Origin: Pseudomonas sp. DNDY-54
GTDB taxonomy: Bacteria > Pseudomonadota > Gammaproteobacteria > Pseudomonadales > Pseudomonadaceae
NCBI RefSeq assembly: GCF_019880365.1
Contig: NZ_CP082271.1
Coordinates: 1,426,001 to 1,490,000 of the forward strand
Length of the DNA stretch: 64,000 nt
Direction of reading: 5' to 3'
Part shown: piece after piece, positions 58,850 to 64,000 of the stretch
Numbering within the stretch: position 1 is the first letter of the stretch
How the letters are laid out: each line of letters opens with the position of its first letter
Translations under genes and position numbers: made by a program
Notes under the pieces: model-generated
What the model was told of the DNA's origin: nothing
Seen by the model: only the letters and a program-made list of their open reading frames with translations
Database searches by the model: none

Positions 58850-59929
58850 ATGCTCAACGTACTGCGTGGCTGGGTCCATCGCTATTTCTCCGATGAAGAG
58901 GCGGTGGTTCTCGCGGTGTTGCTGGTGGTCGCCTTTGGCGCGGTGCTGACGCTCGGTGACATGCTTGCGCCGGTCCTTGCTGGGTTGGTGCTTGCGTTCC
59001 TGATGCAGGGTGTGGTCGGTGCGCTGGAGCGCGTCAGAGTCCCTCATTTGGTGGCGGTGTGGCTCGTTTTTCTGATGTTCGTCGGTGCGCTTACAGTATG
59101 TCTGCTGTTCCTTGTGCCTTTGGTCTGGCAGCAGGTGCTGACGCTGTTTAACGAGCTGCCGCGGATGTTGGTCGAGTGGCAGGCCTTGCTGCTGTTGCTG
59201 CCTGAGCGCTATCCGCAGCTGCTGACGGAAGAGCAGGTGTTGCGTGGTATCGATTTCATGCGGGGCGAGGTCGGGCGCTACGGTCAGCTGGTTCTGACCT
59301 CGTCCTTGTCTAGCTTGCCGCTGCTGTTGAGCCTGATGATCTACCTGATTCTTGTGCCTATTCTGGTGTTCTTCTTCCTGAAGGATCGCCAGCAGATCAG
59401 TGACTGGTTCAGTGGCTACCTGCCTCGGGAGCGAACGCTGATCACCCAGGTGTCGCAAGAGATGAACGTGCAAATCGCTAATTACATACGTGGCAAAGCG
59501 ATCGAGATTCTGATCTGCGGTGTTGTGTCGTATGCGGTGTTCGCTGCCTTGGGATTGAACTACGCGGCATTGCTGGCACTGCTGGTCGGCGTTTCCGTGG
59601 TGGTGCCTTATATCGGTGCCACGGTCGTGACCATTCCAATTGCGCTTATCGGACTATTTCAATGGGGACTGGGTGACCAGTTCATTTACCTGATGGTTGC
59701 TTACGCGATTATCCAGGCACTTGATGGCAATGTTCTGGTGCCCTTGTTGTTCTCTGAGGCGGTGAATCTGCATCCAGTCGCCATCATTTGCTCAGTGCTG
59801 CTGTTCGGGGGGCTTTGGGGGTTTTGGGGCGTGTTCTTTGCGATTCCCTTGGCGACGCTATTCAAGGCGGTCTTATACGCTTGGCCCCGCAGAGCGCCGG
59901 CGGTCCCGGTGGTGGAGCGCGTAGGCTGA
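58850..59929 (+). CDS. AI-2E family transporter, second copy
   Basis: 359 residues with about eight membrane helices. The family blocks are LLVGVSVVVPYIGATVVTIPIALIG and LHPVAIICSVLLFGGLWGFWGVFFAIPLATL. It is clearly related to but different from the protein at 29579. It follows the TusA-family gene at 17 bases, as in P. aeruginosa, and is probably in the same transcript. Substrate unknown. Confidence 0.88.
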   Translation: MLNVLRGWVHRYFSDEEAVVLAVLLVVAFGAVLTLGDMLAPVLAGLVLAFLMQGVVGALERVRVPHLVAVWLVFLMFVGALTVCLLFLVPLVWQQVLTLFNELPRMLVEWQALLLLLPERYPQLLTEEQVLRGIDFMRGEVGRYGQLVLTSSLSSLPLLLSLMIYLILVPILVFFFLKDRQQISDWFSGYLPRERTLITQVSQEMNVQIANYIRGKAIEILICGVVSYAVFAALGLNYAALLALLVGVSVVVPYIGATVVTIPIALIGLFQWGLGDQFIYLMVAYAIIQALDGNVLVPLLFSEAVNLHPVAIICSVLLFGGLWGFWGVFFAIPLATLFKAVLYAWPRRAPAVPVVERVG

Positions 59930-59935
59930 TATGAC

Positions 59936-59960
59936 AAGGCCGGCATTTGCCGGCCTTTTT
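59936..59960. terminator. Bidirectional terminator between the AI-2E gene and bcp
   Basis: Stem AAGGCCGGC / GCCGGCCTT with ATTT loop and a T run on the plus strand. It fills the gap between the two convergent stop codons. Confidence 0.85.
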
Positions 59961-60433
59961 CATGGGCGATGCAGCGCCTGAGCTGCGTGCAAAACGGCAT
60001 CAACATGCCCGGGAACCTTCACCCCTCGCCACTGCTGGCGAAGCACGCCGTCGCGATCGATCAGGAACGTACTCCGATCGACGCCCATATATTCCTTGCC
60101 GTAGAGCTTCTTCAGCTTGATGACATCGAACAGCTGGCAGAGCAGTTCATCCTTGTCGCAGATGAGCTCAAAGGGGAATGCGTGCTTTGCCTTGAAGTTT
60201 TCATGAGTCTTGAGGCTGTCCCGAGAAACACCGAAGACCAGGGTGTTGGCTTCGCTGAATGCCTCGTGCATGTCGCGGAAGCCTTGTCCTTCCGTGGTGC
60301 AGCCCGGCGTGTTGTCCTTCGGGTAGAAGTACAACACGACTTGCTTACCCCTTAGTGCTTCGAGCGTGACCTGGATGTTATTGGTGGCCTGGGCTTCGAA
60401 AGGCGGAACGGGTTTGTCGATTTCCACAGCCAT
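59960..60433 (-). CDS. bcp: Thioredoxin-dependent peroxiredoxin (Bcp/PrxQ)
   Basis: 157 residues from ATG 60433 (MAVEIDKPVPPFEAQATN). Peroxiredoxin fold with peroxidatic Cys in YPKDNTPGCTTEGQGFRD (about 47). The residue five positions later, where many Bcp proteins have the resolving Cys, is Gln-Gly, so this is probably an atypical or one-Cys type. Other Cys (LICDKDELLCQ) lie further on. It reduces peroxides. gcvR is just upstream on the same strand, a conserved pair. Confidence 0.92.
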   Translation of the reverse strand: MAVEIDKPVPPFEAQATNNIQVTLEALRGKQVVLYFYPKDNTPGCTTEGQGFRDMHEAFSEANTLVFGVSRDSLKTHENFKAKHAFPFELICDKDELLCQLFDVIKLKKLYGKEYMGVDRSTFLIDRDGVLRQQWRGVKVPGHVDAVLHAAQALHRP

Positions 60434-60447
60434 TGTGGTTTTCCTTA

Positions 60448-61008
60448 TCAAGGGTTCTGCGGACGCCAGGGCTCAATCAGTGCGTCCAGATTCAGCGCGT
60501 CGGCAAAATCCAGGAATTGATCGCGCAGCCAGCTGATTTGTGTGCCGGCGGGAAGCGTGACGGTAAAGGTCGCGTTGAGCATGGTTCCGCCTGTTTGCGG
60601 TGCTTGGTAGGTGTCGCAAGTCAGGCTCTCGAGCTCTACGCGATGGTCGATGAAGAACTGGCACAGCTCATTGATGATGTCCGGGCGGTAAACCGAACTG
60701 ACATAGGCCACGTAAGGCAACGCCTGCGGGCGGGTTTCCAGCGCCTCGCTGCGCACCACGTTGGTGGTGAACTCGTGCTTCTTGGCCAGGCCAGGCAGCG
60801 CTGTCTCCATACGAGCCAGCGCGTCCCAGGTCCCGGTGATCTCCAGGACTAGCGCACAGCATTCGCCATGACGGGTGAGGCGGGTGTTGACCACGGCGCA
60901 GCGGTTCTCGTTGCTGGCTCTGCAAAGCACATTGGTGAGCATCATAGGGCTACGGCCCATGGCGCTGATGACGAGAAACTGTTCTCGAGGTACTGGGGGG
61001 GTGGACAT
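60448..61008 (-). CDS. gcvR: Glycine cleavage system regulator, ACT-domain protein GcvR
   Basis: 186 residues with two ACT-like domains (about 8-85 and 95-180). Wording such as FLVISAMGRSPMMLTNVLCRASNENRCAVVNTRL fits GcvR. It is thought to bind glycine and modulate GcvA. It is followed by bcp after 14 bases and is divergent from dapA, with about 220 bases between them. Confidence 0.85.
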   Translation of the reverse strand: MSTPPVPREQFLVISAMGRSPMMLTNVLCRASNENRCAVVNTRLTRHGECCALVLEITGTWDALARMETALPGLAKKHEFTTNVVRSEALETRPQALPYVAYVSSVYRPDIINELCQFFIDHRVELESLTCDTYQAPQTGGTMLNATFTVTLPAGTQISWLRDQFLDFADALNLDALIEPWRPQNP

Positions 61009-61227
61009 GCAGGTTCCTGGCGGTGATGAATCGGTCGGCCAGCCAAGCCGAAAACGGCTAAGGGTAGCGAAAAGCGTCGTCAGAGGGAATGCACGCGCCG
61101 CGCGGGCCGCTCAAAGTGCACCACCCGCTGGGGATCGATCAGACGGCAGGATGCATCCAGCGTACTCGCAAAGCGATCAGGAGCCTTGTACCATTACGCC
61201 TCTCTTTTTCCGGCAGGAGTGGGTTGC

Positions 61228-62106
61228 ATGATTGCGGGCAGTATGGTGGCGTTGGTCACTCCCATGGACGCGCAAGGTGGTCTTGATTGGGATAGCCTGA
61301 GCAAGCTTGTCGACTTCCATCTTCAGGAAGGCACCCATGCGATCGTCGCAGTCGGTACCACGGGTGAGGCGTCTACGCTCGAAGTATCTGAGCACATCGA
61401 AGTGATCCGGCGTGTGGTGGATCAGGTCAATGGTCGAATCCCGGTGATTGCCGGCACCGGCGCCAACTCCACTCGCGAAGCCGTCGAGCTGACCGAGAAC
61501 GCTAAAGCAGCCGGCGCCGATGCGTGTCTGCTGGTCACGCCCTATTACAATAAGCCGACCCAGGAAGGCATGTACCTGCACTTCCGTCATATCGCCGAAG
61601 CCGTGGCAATTCCCCAGATTCTCTACAACGTACCGGGCCGCACGGCCTGTGACATGCTGCCTGAAACCGTTGAGCGCCTATCAAAGGTGGCGAACATCAT
61701 CGGTATTAAGGAAGCGACCGGCGACCTCAAGCGCGGCCAAGAAGTGCTCGATCGGGTCAGCAAGGATTTCCTCGTTTACTCGGGCGACGATGCAACTGCC
61801 GTAGAGCTCATGCTAATGGGCGGGAAAGGCAATATTTCTGTTACTGCCAACGTCGCCCCACGGGCCATGAGCGAACTGTGCACTGCCGCCATCGCTGGCG
61901 ATGCAGAAAAGGCGCGCGCCATCAACGCGTTGTTGATGCCGCTGCACCAGACCTTGTTCCTCGAAGCCAATCCAATTCCGGTGAAATGGGCGCTGCATGA
62001 GATGGGCCTGATGCCGGACGGTATTCGCTTGCCCCTGACCTGGCTTAGCCAGCGCTGCCAAGAGCCGCTTCGCGACGCCATGCGTCAATCTGGTGTGCTG
62101 GTCTGA
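61228..62106 (+). CDS. dapA: 4-hydroxy-tetrahydrodipicolinate synthase
   Basis: 292 residues from ATG 61228 (MIAGSMVALVTPMDAQG). TIM barrel with Schiff-base Lys in IIGIKEATGDL (about 161), the substrate loop VGTTGEASTL and TPYYNKPTQEGMYLHF with catalytic Tyr. It condenses pyruvate and aspartate semialdehyde, the first committed step of lysine and DAP synthesis. bamC follows after 41 bases, the conserved dapA-bamC pair. An earlier start at 61186 is less likely. Confidence 0.96.
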   Translation: MIAGSMVALVTPMDAQGGLDWDSLSKLVDFHLQEGTHAIVAVGTTGEASTLEVSEHIEVIRRVVDQVNGRIPVIAGTGANSTREAVELTENAKAAGADACLLVTPYYNKPTQEGMYLHFRHIAEAVAIPQILYNVPGRTACDMLPETVERLSKVANIIGIKEATGDLKRGQEVLDRVSKDFLVYSGDDATAVELMLMGGKGNISVTANVAPRAMSELCTAAIAGDAEKARAINALLMPLHQTLFLEANPIPVKWALHEMGLMPDGIRLPLTWLSQRCQEPLRDAMRQSGVLV

Positions 62107-62147
62107 ACACGTCTCCGGTGTACTGGTTTAACAATGAAGGAACATGC

Positions 62148-63248
62148 ATGAAGCGACTGGCCGGACTCTCGACCCTAGCCCTGATTATCTCTGGAACCAG
62201 CGGTTGTGGCTGGTTGTGGGGCGACGACGGATATTTCCGCGACCGTGGCAGCGACTACCTGCAGGCACATCAGGTGCCGCCGATGCAGGTTCCCGCCGAC
62301 GCCGAACTGCGCCCGATCGAGCCGCTGCTACCCATTCCTCAGCAGGTAGCTGACACCCGTAGTACCGACGAGTACGAAGTGCCGCGTCCACAGCGGCTAT
62401 TGATTGCCGAAGAGGCCAGCGAATTCAGCCTGCAAACCTCAGAAGATGCGCGCTGGCTCGTTGCTATGCGCGCGCCCTCTCAGGTTTGGGCAGCCGCCCG
62501 CCAGTTCTTTACGGATAACGGTTTCCAGATCGCCGAAGAGCGTCCGCAGACGGGCGAGTTCGCTACAGCTTGGCAAACACGTGATCAGTTGTCGCCCGCC
62601 TTGGTACGCAACCTGGGTCTGGGCCAGGGGGAGACACGTGTTCGGGTACGTATCGAGCCAGGCGTACAGCGAGACACCAGCGAGATATACCTGCTTAGCG
62701 TTCAGCGTCCTGCGGGCAGCAACGCTGATGTCGCTTGGCCTGACGAGCCGGCCAATGCCGAGCTTGACCGGGTACTGCTGGATGAACTGCAGGCAGGCTT
62801 GAATAGCAGTGCAGCGCAGGGCGGTTCGGCCTCCCTTCTTGCTGAGCGTGAATTCGATGCGCCTAGTCGCGTAACACTCAGCGAAGCCGGCAGCGGCACG
62901 CCGGTGCTAAGGCTCGACACTGATTTCAACCGAGCCTGGTCGAGTGTTGGCCGCGCACTGGCGGCCAGTGACATTCTCGTCGAGGACTTGGACCGGACAC
63001 TGGGCGTTTATTACATTAACTTGTCCGAAGGTGCGGCGAATCCGGACGACAAGCCCGGGTTCTTCTCGCGGTTGTTTGGCGGGGCGCCAGACCGAGAGGA
63101 GATCGAGGCGCGTGCCGAGCGCTATCAGGTCCGGGTAACTGACGTGGGCGGCAACGTACACGTGACACTCGACAAGGACCTCGAAACCGTCGCGCCATCC
63201 GACGTCGCGCGTCGCGTGCTGAACATGCTCAAGGACAGTCTGGACTGA
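62148..63248 (+). CDS. bamC: Outer-membrane assembly lipoprotein BamC
   Basis: 366 residues from ATG 62148. Lipobox TSGC with Cys 20, then an unstructured N-terminal segment that contacts BamD, and two helix-grip domains (about 95-200 and 245-365). It is a non-essential lipoprotein of the BAM complex. AGGAAC precedes the start. A hairpin terminator follows, then purC. Confidence 0.9.
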   Translation: MKRLAGLSTLALIISGTSGCGWLWGDDGYFRDRGSDYLQAHQVPPMQVPADAELRPIEPLLPIPQQVADTRSTDEYEVPRPQRLLIAEEASEFSLQTSEDARWLVAMRAPSQVWAAARQFFTDNGFQIAEERPQTGEFATAWQTRDQLSPALVRNLGLGQGETRVRVRIEPGVQRDTSEIYLLSVQRPAGSNADVAWPDEPANAELDRVLLDELQAGLNSSAAQGGSASLLAEREFDAPSRVTLSEAGSGTPVLRLDTDFNRAWSSVGRALAASDILVEDLDRTLGVYYINLSEGAANPDDKPGFFSRLFGGAPDREEIEARAERYQVRVTDVGGNVHVTLDKDLETVAPSDVARRVLNMLKDSLD

Positions 63249-63278
63249 TTCGGCAAACCTGTCCGCTACAACCCATCC

Positions 63279-63310
63279 AGGCGAAACCCTTTGGTTTCGC
63301 CTGTTTCGTT
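63279..63310 (+). terminator. Rho-independent terminator after bamC
   Basis: Perfect ten-base stem AGGCGAAACC / GGTTTCGCCT with CTTT loop, followed by GTTTCGTTT. Confidence 0.8.
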
Positions 63311-63383
63311 TGATGAAAGACCCGATCGTTACGGCTGCTTGTTTTCGCAACGTGGCGATGGCTCGGTAACCGTGAGAAGCGCC

Positions 63384-64000
63384 ATGACCACTCCCAGTGC
63401 ACTTAGCCTGAAGAAAATCTACTCCGGCAAGGTCCGTGACCTGTATGAGATCGACGACAAACGCATGCTCATGGTCGCCACTGATCGGCTGTCAGCGTTC
63501 GATGTGATCCTTGCCGAGCCGATTCCGGAGAAGGGCAAAATCCTCACGGCCATTTCCAACTTCTGGTTCGACAAGCTCGCTCACCTGGTTCCCAATCACT
63601 TTACCGGAGACAAGGTCGAGGACGTGGTTCCGGCAGCAGAGTTGCCGCTAGTAGAAGGGCGGGCGGTGGTGGCCAAGCGGCTGAAGCCCGTTGCGGTCGA
63701 GGCCATCGTGCGCGGTTACATTGTCGGTTCGGGCTGGAAGGAATATCAGAAAAGCGGGACCGTCTGCGGTATCCAGTTGCCGTCTGGCTTGAAGGAAGCA
63801 TCGAAGCTGCCGCAGCCAATATTCACTCCGTCGACGAAGGCTGCAGTTGGCGATCACGACGAGAATATTTCGTTCGAGCAGTGCGAGGCCATTATTGGCG
63901 AGGCGCTTGCAGCTCAGGTGCGCGATACCTCTATCGCGCTCTATACGGCCGCCGTCGAGTATGCCGCTACTCGCGGCATTATCATCGCCGACACCAAATT
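63384..64000 (+). CDS. purC: Phosphoribosylaminoimidazole-succinocarboxamide synthase, partial at window edge
   Basis: The first 205 residues are present and the frame is open to the right edge. SAICAR synthetase wording includes KKIYSGKVRDLYEI, DRLSAFDVILAEPIPEKG, VRGYIVGSGWKEYQKSG and IFTPSTKA. It uses ATP to join CAIR and aspartate, step eight of purine synthesis. Start ATG 63384 (MTTPSALSLKK) has GAGAAG upstream. purM and purN are elsewhere in the window. Confidence 0.95.
   Translation, partial: MTTPSALSLKKIYSGKVRDLYEIDDKRMLMVATDRLSAFDVILAEPIPEKGKILTAISNFWFDKLAHLVPNHFTGDKVEDVVPAAELPLVEGRAVVAKRLKPVAVEAIVRGYIVGSGWKEYQKSGTVCGIQLPSGLKEASKLPQPIFTPSTKAAVGDHDENISFEQCEAIIGEALAAQVRDTSIALYTAAVEYAATRGIIIADTK

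Noticed and set aside
1..64000. CRISPR arrays, insertion sequences, prophage
   Set aside because: No regularly spaced repeats, transposase, integrase or phage structural genes were seen in the window.

Overview
The window is a stretch of gammaproteobacterial chromosome. Gene content, gene order and protein wording (for example the Pal, RuvA, AspRS and PlsB N termini) point to the genus Pseudomonas in the broad sense, most likely the P. stutzeri (Stutzerimonas) group. That assignment is an inference from remembered Pseudomonas gene order, not from a search. Coding density is high and nearly all genes are housekeeping. There is no rRNA, CRISPR array, insertion sequence, integrase or phage gene, and only one tRNA.

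Layout. 1-3.9 kb is a copper-response patch: the start of a heavy-metal-binding (HMA) protein behind a CueR-type operator, the two-component pair copR-copS behind a CopR box, a DUF305 membrane protein and a small helical protein of unknown function. 3.9-11.6 kb holds a PAQR/hemolysin III protein, a DUF4197 protein, a parallel beta-helix lipoprotein, plsB, a small membrane protein, a methyltransferase and an isochorismatase-fold protein whose nucleophile position is Ser. 11.9-15.9 kb is a three-gene GldA/GldF/GldG-like ABC export cassette followed by a cold-shock protein. 16-25 kb is a lysine/sulfur block: rlmA-dapE, tcdA, csdA-csdE, dapD, an ArsC/Spx-like reductase, a thioredoxin-like protein, two very small proteins and dapC.

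24.9-42.2 kb contains a COG3650 lipoprotein, a DUF3108 protein, purM-purN, a DUF2066 protein, an AI-2E-type transporter with hda, arsC-wrbA-DUF2069, a YihY/BrkB protein, a TlpA-like lipoprotein, a lytic transglycosylase, a lipoprotein, proS, an OprD-type porin, a HIT protein, slyX, a membrane-anchored cold-shock-domain protein and dps. 42.6-54 kb is the conserved run aspS, yebC, ruvC-ruvA-ruvB, ybgC-tolQ-tolR-tolA-tolB, pal, cpoB, queC and tRNA-Lys. 54-64 kb holds a succinate/acetate CoA-transferase, nadA, a BepA-like protease, a TusA-family protein, a second AI-2E-type transporter, bcp, gcvR, dapA, bamC and the start of purC.

How the genes work together. dapA, dapC, dapD and dapE supply most of the succinylase route to diaminopimelate and lysine. 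CsdA-CsdE and TcdA form the ct6A tRNA-modification module. RuvABC processes Holliday junctions, and a good LexA-box match lies just upstream of ruvC. TolQRAB-Pal-CpoB is the envelope-constriction machine, while BamC and the BepA-like protease serve outer-membrane assembly.

I did not find a clearly new multi-gene system. The points most worth a second look are the copper patch with two CopR-like sites and an uncharacterised divergent gene pair, the membrane-anchored cold-shock-domain protein, the LexA box in front of ruvC, the absence of queE next to queC, and the Gld-like ABC cassette that ends after GldG.
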